From JAUWKC01 sp035529895 (GTDB lineage: Bacteria > Planctomycetota > Phycisphaerae > Sedimentisphaerales > Anaerobacaceae), in the NCBI GenBank assembly GCA_035529895.1, contig DATKVV010000096.1, positions 53,683-117,682 of the forward strand: DNA of 64,000 bases. Direction: 5' to 3'. Each line of letters begins with the position of its first letter. Within the stretch, counting starts at the first letter, position 1. The notes below the pieces were generated by a model. The model was not told the DNA's origin. It was given only the letters and a program-made list of their open reading frames with translations, and searched no databases. Positions 48,239 to 56,900 of this stretch are shown piece after piece. The position numbers were made by a program, and so were the translations under genes.

Positions 48239-49075
48239 ATGCAAAGCAAGCTCGGATATCTGCTTTACGCCTGTGGTCGAAACGGCTTGCCGCAGCAAAT
48301 CCCGTTTGCGGGCAATACATACCGCCTCCGCACCGTATTGAAGCACGATTTCTTTGCCGCCACCGCCCTTTACGAATCCGACGGCTCACCCCCAACAGTT
48401 CGAACATCCCGCCACCCCAGAATCGTCCTCAAGCTCAGCCGCCAGCATCATCTTCTGGGCCTGCCTCTAACCTGGCTCGGCGAGCTGCTCTGTTGTCACG
48501 AAGTCTCCATCCTTGCCCATCTGAATCACCTGCGGGGCACGCCGCGCCTGCTCTCACGTTACGGCAAAACAGGCTTTATATATGAATACATAGAAGGCTG
48601 CTCCCTGAGCGAGCAAAAAGAGCTCCCTGATGACTTCTTCGACCGCCTGTCGGAACTATTGCGCCAAATACATAAACACAACGTCGCTTACCTCGATATG
48701 GACAAGCGAAGCAACATCCTCGTCGGCCCCGATGGCCGGCCTCACCTTATTGACTTCCAAATATCCCTGCATATCGCCGACCGTCTGCTGCTCTCCAAAG
48801 GCCTCGCCAACCAGCTCCGCCGGATTCTCCAGCACGCCGATATCTATCATCTGTTCAAACATAAGCGGCACTTATGCCCCGAACTGTTGAAACCGCCGGA
48901 AAAAGTGCTGTCGCGGCAAACGGGCGGCTGGATTCAGGCCCATCGTTTGGTCGCCAACCCTTTCAAAAAACTCCGACGCGCCCTCCTGAGGTTTTTGTAC
49001 GCCCGCGGCGTCCTCGTCGCCCAGGAAGGCGCCTCCCTCTCTCCGGAACACGGACGCCCACGTTTCCCGCAATAG
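48239..49075 (+). CDS. Protein kinase-like fold protein (LPS kinase/Rio-like)
   Basis: 278 residues. It has an IVLKLS Lys (Lys65), a catalytic-loop element YLDMDKRSNILV (Asp153, Asn159) and the DFG position as LIDFQIS (Asp172). The motif IHKHNVAYLDMDKRSNIL resembles lipopolysaccharide-core and Rio-type kinases more than eukaryote-like Ser/Thr kinases. The region between is Leu/His/Arg-rich, and the C-terminal 80 residues are basic. Likely a small-molecule or glycan kinase. It sits 117 bases after the LexA-like gene; they may share a transcript. Confidence 0.7.
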   Translation: MQSKLGYLLYACGRNGLPQQIPFAGNTYRLRTVLKHDFFAATALYESDGSPPTVRTSRHPRIVLKLSRQHHLLGLPLTWLGELLCCHEVSILAHLNHLRGTPRLLSRYGKTGFIYEYIEGCSLSEQKELPDDFFDRLSELLRQIHKHNVAYLDMDKRSNILVGPDGRPHLIDFQISLHIADRLLLSKGLANQLRRILQHADIYHLFKHKRHLCPELLKPPEKVLSRQTGGWIQAHRLVANPFKKLRRALLRFLYARGVLVAQEGASLSPEHGRPRFPQ

Positions 49076-49129
49076 CCTTCTTCACCCCCGACCCAATTTG
49101 CGCCGACTGTCGCTCCCTCCTGTCTCTGG

Positions 49130-49885
49130 TCAGCTAATATTCTGTCCGGCCACCGCCAAAACCAGCCCGAATACCCTCGATGCGCCTGCCTCCTTCAATG
49201 TCTTTGCGCACTCATTCAGCGTCGCGCCCGTTGTCTTTATATCGTCTATCAGGCAAACCGCCGCCTTCCCGAACGAATGTCCCCTCCGCACCGCAAACGC
49301 CCCGGCCACGTTCGCCGCACGCGCCCTCGCACTCGGCATCGTTGGCTGCTGTTTCGTTCGCCGCACCCGTACCAGGTCGGTGCTGATCTTAGCCCTCGGG
49401 TGCTTCAGACGCCCGGCAACAATAAGCGATTGATTGTACCCGCGAACCAGCCGCCTCGACCAGTGCAGCGGCACAGGCACAAAAAGCTCTATATCCTCGT
49501 AAAACCCGCTGCCCTCCAGCGCAGAATTGGCCAGAAGACCCAGCATCGTACCCGATTCCGTCCGCCCGTTCTTGAAGCCCAAAATCATCGTCTGCAGCGC
49601 CTCCGTATAGACTCCTGCCCGCGCTATGCCGTCAAAATGAATCTCCCTGCCCCGGCAGTCCGGGCATGTCCCTTCCACCACCCCGTATCGGCTCGCCTCC
49701 CGCCCGCACCGCCGGCAGTAATCCCCACCGCTGCACGCCAGAAGCTCCCCCCAGCAGTTTCCGCACAGCCCCTCGTCCACTTCACAAATACTTTCCCCGC
49801 AGTTGCCGCACACCGCCGGCCAAAGAAGCTGATTCAATCCTTGCAGTGCAAAATCACAGACTTTTTTTACTCTTGTCTTGTCCAC
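49130..49885 (-). CDS. comF: ComF family phosphoribosyltransferase-like protein
   Basis: About 251 residues if the GTG at 49885 is used, which lies nine bases past the stop of the upstream gene; a TTG at 49927 would lengthen it and overlap that gene. The N-terminal zinc-ribbon has CGNCG, CGNCW, CRRCG and CPDCRG. The C-terminal phosphoribosyltransferase fold has VCLIDDIKTTGATLNECAKTL. ComF proteins take part in DNA uptake for transformation or recombination. It follows the B12-regulated operon on the same strand and may be cotranscribed, but its own role is not B12-linked. Confidence 0.85.
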   Translation of the reverse strand: MDKTRVKKVCDFALQGLNQLLWPAVCGNCGESICEVDEGLCGNCWGELLACSGGDYCRRCGREASRYGVVEGTCPDCRGREIHFDGIARAGVYTEALQTMILGFKNGRTESGTMLGLLANSALEGSGFYEDIELFVPVPLHWSRRLVRGYNQSLIVAGRLKHPRAKISTDLVRVRRTKQQPTMPSARARAANVAGAFAVRRGHSFGKAAVCLIDDIKTTGATLNECAKTLKEAGASRVFGLVLAVAGQNIS

Positions 49886-49893
49886 GCCCCCAA

Positions 49894-50574
49894 TTATACA
49901 GGCTTCGGTTCCGGATATAAATCGCAATAATAAAAACCATTTTCCTGCAAGACCACCGCCCCCGCCTTTATTGATACCCGCTCCCGGAATATCGGCCCGT
50001 CATACACAAACGAGTGGAATTCCCCGTTTTCGCCGCACGCATCAACCCCGCAAGGAAGCTCAGACAAAAACCCTTTATCGAAGCTCCGCCCCGCGAACAT
50101 CTTACAGAGGGTGTTTGAGTCAACACAGGTAATAACCGCCTTAAAACCTGCCTCTATGAACTCGCCCGCAAGTTCGCCCGTGTCCCTCTTCCACAGGGGA
50201 AAAACAGCCCTCATTCCTACCTTTGACAAGTTGTCCTCTCGGCGCCTCCTTACCTCTTCCAGGAAAATGTCGCCGGAAACCACCGCCCCCACGCCCGCAG
50301 CCAGATATTTTTCCAGCACCTCTCGCATCCTCGATTCGTAGTCTTCATTCGAGCAGTTCTCCGAGATGAGCACCTTCTCCAGCGGAACACCGATGGATTC
50401 GGCCTGTTGCTCGAGCAGAACCCGTCGGACGCCGTGCATACTGACCCGGTCGTATTCTTGCGTCACCGTCGTCAGCAGTGCGGCTATTTCGTATTCTTCC
50501 GTTCTTATAACCTCCAGCAGCGCCAGAGCGCTGTCTTTTCCCCCGCTCCACGAGACTATTACTTTCTCCTTCAA
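49894..50574 (-). CDS. PP-loop ATPase of the COG2102/diphthine-ammonia-ligase family
   Basis: 226 residues, TTG start, 11 bases after the preceding gene. The N-terminus has the PP-loop SWSGGKDSALALLEV; further on, LEKYLAAGVGAVVSGDIFLEEVRRRRE and ELPCGVDACGENGEFHSFVYDGPIF are family signatures of the adenine-nucleotide alpha-hydrolase group (MJ0570-like). In eukaryotes the relative Dph6 amidates diphthine; bacteria lack diphthamide, so the bacterial role is different. Its place at the end of a cobalamin-riboswitch operon suggests a function in cobalamin or corrinoid handling. I recall COG2102 members near B12 genes in other bacteria, but this must be checked. Confidence 0.8.
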   Translation of the reverse strand: MKEKVIVSWSGGKDSALALLEVIRTEEYEIAALLTTVTQEYDRVSMHGVRRVLLEQQAESIGVPLEKVLISENCSNEDYESRMREVLEKYLAAGVGAVVSGDIFLEEVRRRREDNLSKVGMRAVFPLWKRDTGELAGEFIEAGFKAVITCVDSNTLCKMFAGRSFDKGFLSELPCGVDACGENGEFHSFVYDGPIFRERVSIKAGAVVLQENGFYYCDLYPEPKPV

Positions 50575-50585
50575 GCTATGCCCGC

Positions 50586-51437
50586 CTATTTCAAATCAAA
50601 CAGCGTGTTGTCTATAGGCTCAAACCAACCCAATCCCAGATGTGCCGAATCCGCACCGTACACATTCTCATCCTCGAACTTCGCAATCTTCCGCGAATCG
50701 ACGTGCCCGTCCGTCCAGCCGATGTTTGCCGCCTTCCTGTGCCGAAAATGAATCGATGGTGACATGTAAAAGCTCGTAATGACGTTCCCGTTGTGTACAG
50801 TAAAAGGCGGCTCGGCAAACGAATATTCTATCAGCCTCAGCCCGTCCGTGCTGAGGGCGCAGTCGGCGAACATCAATGTCTGCCCCGCCTTGCCCACCTC
50901 GCAGAAATGGGTCGTCTTCGAATACGATTTCGCGTCCCCGAAACTGTAACCCTTCTGCCAGAGCCGGCTTCCAAGATAAAGCATGTTATAACCATACCCG
51001 CCGCAGCCCTGCTCGAAGTTTAGCGCCCAGCTTTGCCCCTTCACGAATTCTACTTCCTCCGGACATTCCTTCACCTTTCCGTCTCCCAAATACCGCACCA
51101 GCGGACCACGCCGAGGCTCGAACGGCTCATCGAGACTGTCGCGCACCCCGTGCCACCGCTGCCGACCCGAGTTGTCCCAGAGGTCGCTTGCCGCCGCCAC
51201 GTAAAAACCATTATTTTCGGTCGCATAGCCTGTGTTTGCCAGAACCAGTTGCCGAAGATTCGACCTGCACGCCACACTGCGGGCCTGGCTGCTTGCCGCC
51301 GTTAACGCAGGCATCAATATGGCCGTCAGCAGCCCGATGACCGAAATCACCACCAGCACTTCTACCAGACTGAACCCTTCTTTACCCTTGGCAGGCATAA
51401 CATCAAACCGTCTAAAACGTATTATTCGCCGCGCCAT
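50586..51437 (-). CDS. Pseudopilin-like protein with H-X9-DG end, in the cobalamin operon
   Basis: About 283 residues from the ATG at 51437 (MARRIIRFRRFDVMPAK), which overlaps the previous stop by 16 bases; the ATG at 51398 is an alternative. The prepilin signal is KEGFSLVEVLVVISVIGLL with Ala/Leu-rich helix, and the next part (SNLRQLVLANTGYATENNG) is usual for the family. The C-terminus HRKAANIGWTDGH is the planctomycete H-X9-DG signature. Such proteins are secreted or assembled by a type II-like machine. It lies between the dockerin-tailed surface protein and the PP-loop ATPase in a riboswitch-controlled operon. Confidence 0.78.
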   Translation of the reverse strand: MARRIIRFRRFDVMPAKGKEGFSLVEVLVVISVIGLLTAILMPALTAASSQARSVACRSNLRQLVLANTGYATENNGFYVAAASDLWDNSGRQRWHGVRDSLDEPFEPRRGPLVRYLGDGKVKECPEEVEFVKGQSWALNFEQGCGGYGYNMLYLGSRLWQKGYSFGDAKSYSKTTHFCEVGKAGQTLMFADCALSTDGLRLIEYSFAEPPFTVHNGNVITSFYMSPSIHFRHRKAANIGWTDGHVDSRKIAKFEDENVYGADSAHLGLGWFEPIDNTLFDLK

Positions 51438-52537
51438 TTCTCCACTCTGAGCCATTGCTCGCAAAAAACCCTCAGATCCTCGAAATCGACAACCAGGTCT
51501 TTCGACCCGTCCAAATCGCATCTGCCTATCCAGTTGGCCTGCCCGAACCGGCCCCGCCAGCCCGAAGCAAACAGCGCAAAATCAAACAAATCCACAAGAC
51601 CGTCCAGATTGATATCCGCAGAATATTCCTGCTCCCTTAGGACCCCGACCGCCTCGAGGTCCAGGCCGCCCGAACCCGACGTAACCCACGCATCGTAAAC
51701 AGGATGATTGGCATCATAGTTGCCCCACTCCGGCCAGCTTGCAGGGTCGGTTCGTTCCACCGCCGCGTCGTTGAAATCGCCGCTGCCGGGAATGTCCACT
51801 ATTCGAACGCAGCGTATGTCGTTGATATCGACCGTGCCGTTCACAACCAGCGGATGATTTGCCAGCTCACTCAGGTCGAATGCCGTGCCCGTACACACAC
51901 CGTACGCATTGGGATGTTTGCCCGCAAGATTATGAACATTGCTGACCTCGATGGTCCCGTAAGGCCCCGTCCTGGCCGCCGTCAGCGAAACCGCCGGAAA
52001 TCTCACGAAATCGCCGCCGTTCGAAGATACTTCCACGTACCCCAATTCCGCCAGCATCTGCCCCTTCACCGAGCCGCCGCCCGTATTGATATTGGATAAG
52101 AAACCGTTTTCGAACACCACAAAATCGTACCCGCTTACGTCCCGAATATGGTTGGCGTCGCCCGCCTCGCAGGGGTCGCCGAACAATAAAGTTATCCGTC
52201 CGGGCCGGCAGCCGTCCGCTATCTTCCCGGCGTCAAGGTCCCCAAGGCTGACAATATCGAAGTTATCGCCCGTAGCCGGCCCCAGCGCCCTGTTCGCGTC
52301 GTCCCAGCCTCCACTCCACGTATCATCCGACGGCAGATAATCCCTAAAGCCCGTCGCCCACCCACGAAATATCGGATTTATCCTCGCGTCACTGTCCGAC
52401 AGCGGATTGGCGTGACGCCCGTCGTCCCCGATGTACCCGTTTACACCGGCCTCGCTATAAGGCCCCGCGGCGACGGCCGCCGCGGCACAAAAGCATGCCG
52501 CTAAAACCGCTGTCTGTCTTACTGCACCGAACATCAT
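51422..52537 (-). CDS. Secreted surface protein with dockerin-like end (B12-operon family)
   Basis: 371 residues. A signal peptide (TAVLAACFCAAAAVAAG) is followed by a conserved domain: INPIFRGWATGFRDYLPSDD, ALGPATGDNFDIVSLGDLD, ITLLFGDP, YDFVVFENGF, AELGYVEVSSNGGDFVRF and GSGGLDLEAVGV. This looks like the cell-surface protein family that occurs in cobalamin loci of bacteroidetes, though I work from memory. The end has two dockerin-like loops (DINLDGLVDLFDFALFASGW and DLDGSKDLVVDFEDLRVFCEQW). Likely binds or presents a corrinoid at the surface. Second gene of the riboswitch operon. Confidence 0.75.
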   Translation of the reverse strand: MMFGAVRQTAVLAACFCAAAAVAAGPYSEAGVNGYIGDDGRHANPLSDSDARINPIFRGWATGFRDYLPSDDTWSGGWDDANRALGPATGDNFDIVSLGDLDAGKIADGCRPGRITLLFGDPCEAGDANHIRDVSGYDFVVFENGFLSNINTGGGSVKGQMLAELGYVEVSSNGGDFVRFPAVSLTAARTGPYGTIEVSNVHNLAGKHPNAYGVCTGTAFDLSELANHPLVVNGTVDINDIRCVRIVDIPGSGDFNDAAVERTDPASWPEWGNYDANHPVYDAWVTSGSGGLDLEAVGVLREQEYSADINLDGLVDLFDFALFASGWRGRFGQANWIGRCDLDGSKDLVVDFEDLRVFCEQWLRVEKWRGE

Positions 52538-52626
52538 CCGTCTTTCATTTTTATGGGTGGGGCCGTCGTCATGGCCCCACCCGCCTGTTGAGGTGACATA
52601 ACTTTATGTCAAATGGCCGAAATTAT

Positions 52627-53160
52627 TTACACTTTGCCTTTGCTCGCAAACAGTCCGCCAAGGGCTAACAGCAAAATCGTCCCCGGCTCCGGAATCGGCG
52701 TCGTGGGAAAATGCGCCGGCGGCCATGAATCAGTCACCTGATGCGCCCAGCCGTCCCACGTCCCGTTTGACAATTCTCTCTCGGCAAACCCACCGCCGGC
52801 AACCGCCCAGTTTGAACCATCCTCGCTGATGAAATAACCCCACCAATCGGTCGGCCAGCCGTTCTCGCCTACATTCAAATAGCCCTCGTAGCTTATTGTG
52901 CTCAGGAACCCGCCGCTCTCGCTGTAATCCAAGGCCCCGGTGCCTGTCACGGCGTCCATCAGGTCCTTGCCGTATCTGGTGCCTTCTTCCCACCTGTATC
53001 CAAAGGCGTAGCTGTCGACACCGAAATCAATCACAACAATCGCCGCGTTGCTTCCGCTGCCCGCCCAGTACTCAATTTCCACCTGGTCAACGATGTATGC
53101 ACTTCCGTTTCCGGCCATCGCAAACAAAAGACACAAACTCACCAATCTCCTCGAAGCCAT
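52627..53160 (-). CDS. PEP-CTERM surface protein, DUF4430/transcobalamin-like
   Basis: 177 residues from ATG 53160, with GGAGGAG ten bases upstream; the longer frame from 53208 lacks a ribosome-binding site. Signal peptide (RLVSLCLLFAMAGNGSA). The mature part has VDQVEIEYWAGSGSNAAIVV, SYAFGYRWEEGTRYGKDL and a small beta-rich half (GALDYSESGGFLSTISYEGY, WWGYFISEDGSNWAVA) that resembles the DUF4430 domain of transcobalamin-type proteins. It ends in a PEP-CTERM sorting signal: PEPGT, a hydrophobic helix and a basic end. The first gene after a cobalamin riboswitch and terminator. The best reading is a surface-anchored cobalamin-related protein, by inference from fold resemblance and regulation. 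Confidence 0.7.
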   Translation of the reverse strand: MASRRLVSLCLLFAMAGNGSAYIVDQVEIEYWAGSGSNAAIVVIDFGVDSYAFGYRWEEGTRYGKDLMDAVTGTGALDYSESGGFLSTISYEGYLNVGENGWPTDWWGYFISEDGSNWAVAGGGFAERELSNGTWDGWAHQVTDSWPPAHFPTTPIPEPGTILLLALGGLFASKGKV

Positions 53161-53287
53161 TGTTCCAACTCCTCCAATCAAAAAATAACAAACTATTTTG
53201 GACTCCACCCTAAACGCTGTTCGCTATACGCCCGATTACCTCCTTTCGCCTCTTCCGCCCTTATCGCGAGGGCATTCAAAAAAAGAC

Positions 53288-53327
53288 AATAAAAAAGCCG
53301 CCGTTCCCGCGAGTGGAACGACGGCTT
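53288..53327 (-). terminator. Riboswitch expression-platform terminator
   Basis: On the minus strand AAGCCGTCGTTCC pairs with GGAACGGCGGCT, and a run of U residues follows (AAAAAA at 53291-53296 on the plus strand). It stands between the riboswitch (53436-53662) and the gene starting at 53160, so it would stop transcription when the aptamer binds cobalamin. Confidence 0.8.
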
Positions 53328-53435
53328 CGAATATCGATAACCTGGCTCTCCTGCTGCCGGTTTCCTCTGTCTTTCTGCCGGCCGCAGAGCTGCACTGTGT
53401 CCCAAATCGCGAGAACACCGAAAACGTGTAACTAA

Positions 53436-53662
53436 CCACAGGCAGGTTTTCTGACTTGCGCCTTACCTCGAGACTCCTTCCCATCCGCTCATTGCGAACA
53501 GTGGACAGCGAACCCAAACACTTGTTTGCGTTTGGCGGCTCGCTAAATGTCTCTCGGACTTCCGAACTTTGCCCGGAACAGACGCGCACAGCGGCGCGAC
53601 CGTCGCGGATTTCAACCGCGTTCCCGTTTGACTATCCCGAAGCCCTATGCCTCGGGACCTGC
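53436..53662 (-). promoter_or_regulatory. Cobalamin riboswitch
   Basis: Read on the minus strand, it has the diagnostic elements in order: GGGAACGCGGTTGAAATCCG (about 53607-53626), a GACGGTCGCGCC segment, a CCACTG element (about 53509), GATGGGAAGG (about 53477-53486) and the B12 box AAGTCAGAAAACCTGCCTG (about 53441-53459). These are the conserved segments of the adenosylcobalamin aptamer family. A minus-strand TATAAC just upstream (53669-53674) is a weak promoter -10 candidate. Ligand binding should shut off the downstream surface-protein operon through the terminator at 53288-53327. Confidence 0.9.
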
Positions 53663-53972
53663 AGTCAGGTTATATCCTTTTTAAAGAGCGTTTGCTGTTC
53701 TTCTACCACCCCGCCGCCCCGCCCGCAAGAAAAAAACAAAAATTGTGGTCCGCACCCGCAAATTCATAGCCCTCGGGCGGCCAACGCCCGCCCTGAATTG
53801 TCGCGTTTCTGCCGTTATAATCGCCTCCGGCCCCGCAAACCTGCCTGAGAAAGAGCGCGTCCGCAAAAAACAAAAAACCTCCCCAAAAATTTCACAGAAT
53901 TCCTGTCACATATCCCAATCTCTGGTTTCTCTTATAGCGACACGCTAAAATCAATGCCTGGAGGCAGAAGAT
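53663..53972. other. Divergent region between the riboswitch and the sigma factor gene
   Basis: About 310 bases. It holds the upstream promoter of the riboswitch transcript (minus strand, weak TATAAC) and the leader of the sigma factor gene (plus strand, GGAGG at about 53961 before ATG 53973). No gene. No strong plus-strand promoter is seen. Confidence 0.35.
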
Positions 53973-56900
53973 ATGGCAGGGCAGACGACAAGGGAAATTG
54001 AATTACTCCGGGCCAGCCTCAACGGCAGCAGTGACGCCTTCGAGGCCATCGTCAGGAAATATCAGTCCTTGATTTGTGCGATTACCTATAGCGCCACAGG
54101 CGACCTCGACAAAAGCGAAGAGCTGGCCCAGCAGGCCTTCGTCAACGCCTGGAAGAACCTCGCGCAATTAAAAGACCTCGCCAGTTTCAGGACCTGGCTT
54201 TGCAGCATCGCCCGCAGCATTATCCGCAATTACTTCAGGAGCCAAAAGAGGGATATCATCAGCCGCGCCGCCCCGATAGAAGAAGTCTCTCCTGAGCTAC
54301 CCGACCGCTTCGAACCGGTTGAAGCGGCCATTGGCAGGGAACAGGAGCAGGTAATCCGACAGGCACTAAAGCAAATTCCCGAAAGCTATCGCGAGCCGCT
54401 TGTGCTGTTTTATCGTGAGCAGAAATCCCTAAAGCAGGTTGCCGAGCAGCTTGCGCTTTCCGAGGGCGCAGCCAGACAGCGCATCTCACGCGGCCGCGCC
54501 ATGCTGAAAGCCCAGGTTGCCGCAATGGTCGAGACCACACTTTCCCGAAATGGGCCCACGGCTGCCTTTACTGCCGCCGTCGCGGCCTCTATTGCCGGTA
54601 TGGCCGTCGGGACCTCCAGCGCTGCTGCCGCAGCCGCCTCGACAACCGGTGCCACCGGCGCCGGCGCAGCCTCTGCACTGACCGCGAAGATAATCACCGT
54701 AGCAGCCGTGCTGGCCATCGGAACTGCCGCCATTATTACCTACAAAAAGGCGACCAGCCAAACCCAAAGCCCAACACCAAGCGATACACTTCCAACCGTT
54801 GCGCAGCCGGATACACCCGTTGCTCCTCCCAGTATTGATATCAAGACAGACATAATTCCTGACGACACTTCCCCTGGCAGCAGAACCACGACCGCTCCTG
54901 AGACGACGCCTCCGTCGCGCAATACTGATACCGTCCTCACGCCTGCGGCGAATACTGAGACTGAACCAAAGGAATTTGTCTTCAAGCCAAAAGGCGTCCT
55001 CAGCGGCCTCATCACCGACGCCAACACCTGCCAGCCGATTGAGGGCGTCGAGATCCACATCTCCGGACACATCGCAACTTCCGACGCCAATGGAATGTAC
55101 TATTTTGCAGACATTGAAAACGACGGCCCCTACTCGGTCAGATTGGAGGCAAAAGAGCATATAACGCCTGAAGAATGGAAAAGTCCGCGCGAGTCCGTAC
55201 TGCTGCGCAAAGACGCGCAGGTCGTAAAGCACTTCGAGCTTGTCAAAGGCTGCAAACTCAATCTCAAAGCCGTTGACGAACAGAATGATCCCGTAATGAA
55301 CATCGGCTTCTTTCCCGCCTACACCGCCGATGAAATGGGGCGAGGCCCTAAGAGAAAGATCTATTCGAATAGGGAGGGAAATGCTGTCATAGGCGGGCTC
55401 AGGCCGGCCGAGTATTTGATTATCGCCTTCCACAACGACTATGCCCTTGCCGGCCAAAGAATAACGCTGACCGATCCCAATCGGGTCGAATCGCTCGAAT
55501 TCCGGATGCTCAAAGGTATTGAAGTCCAAGGTATTGCCCTTTGCTCCGACGGTCAGCCCGCCTCACGATGGCAAATCCAGGCCGAACCCGACTGGTTCAA
55601 CTGCACGCGTCACAAGGTCGGCCAAAAAATCAGCGAGGCAGGGCAGTTCACTCTACCCTACATCATACCGGGGATCCACCACGTATGTATCAGCATCCCT
55701 CACGAAGACGGCTCCTCAGGGTTGTGGTCCACCGATGTCAACCTGCCCCCCGAGGACGGCTTTCTCGAATTGGACATCCCCAAGGTCTCACCGCACGCCA
55801 GAGTTAGCATTTCCGGAACCATAGAATTTCTCGGCAGCGAAGGCGGTTGCAGCATGTGGATTCATGCCCGAGACCAAAGCGGAAACTTCGGCAATACCTA
55901 CCTTGAAAAAGGACAAAGCGAATTCCAAATCGATAACCTCGTCCCCGGCCTCTACACCATCGACTTCGATGTTATGGCCCGGGACGCCGAGGAGAGAATC
56001 TTCGAGAACATAAGGGCCCCCAGTGAAGGGCTCGCCTTTGAAATCCCGCTGATAAAGACAGGCCGGCTCCGCGGACGGGTCGTGGACAAACACACCGGCC
56101 GGCCCGTTACAAGCTTTCAAGTGGCAATACTCGGCGAGAGAGATTTGCTGCACGTAACCGACCCCAACGGCGAATTCCAATTGAGCGCCGCTGGCAGCAA
56201 AACCCACAGAGTCCAAATCACAGCCGAAGGATTTGCCCCCAAAACGAGCCAGCCAATAACCCCCGATGCCAACAGACCCGCCATCATAGAGTTGGCCATA
56301 CCCGCCGCCATAGAAGGAACCGTTGTCGATGAAGCCGGAAAGCCCATAATGGGCGCGACAATAAACTATCGCTACGCCCGCTCCTGCGATGAATCCCCCG
56401 ACGCCAAGTATATAACCGCCACCGATGCCAATGGCACGTTCGTGGTTGACAACGTCCCCCAGGACAGCGCTTGGCGCTGCTTCGTCATAAAACACCCCGA
56501 CTACGCGCCGCAAATAAAACTCATCGACGTCGAGGAAGGCTGCGTCACCTATGTGGAAATTCTGCTGAAAAAGGGCGGTACCATTGAAGGATACGTTTAC
56601 GACCGCCAGGGAAAGCCAATGCCCGATACCACTATCTATTTCATGGATGAAAGCAGCTACAGCTACTGGAAAGAAAACAGGGCAAGATTAGGGTCTGTCG
56701 TTACCGATAATAATGGTTTCTATAACATAGCCGGCTTGCCTGAGAAGCTTTGTTTCGGATTCAAGCAAGGGCCCGACCAGCAGCTCGGTACCGTCTGCGC
56801 CGGCGTTGTGCCCGTAAACGGCGAGACCCTCCACATCGATTTTGGGGGCGATTCGCGCACAACAGGCAGACTTCTGCGGCACGGCCGACCCTTTGCAGAT

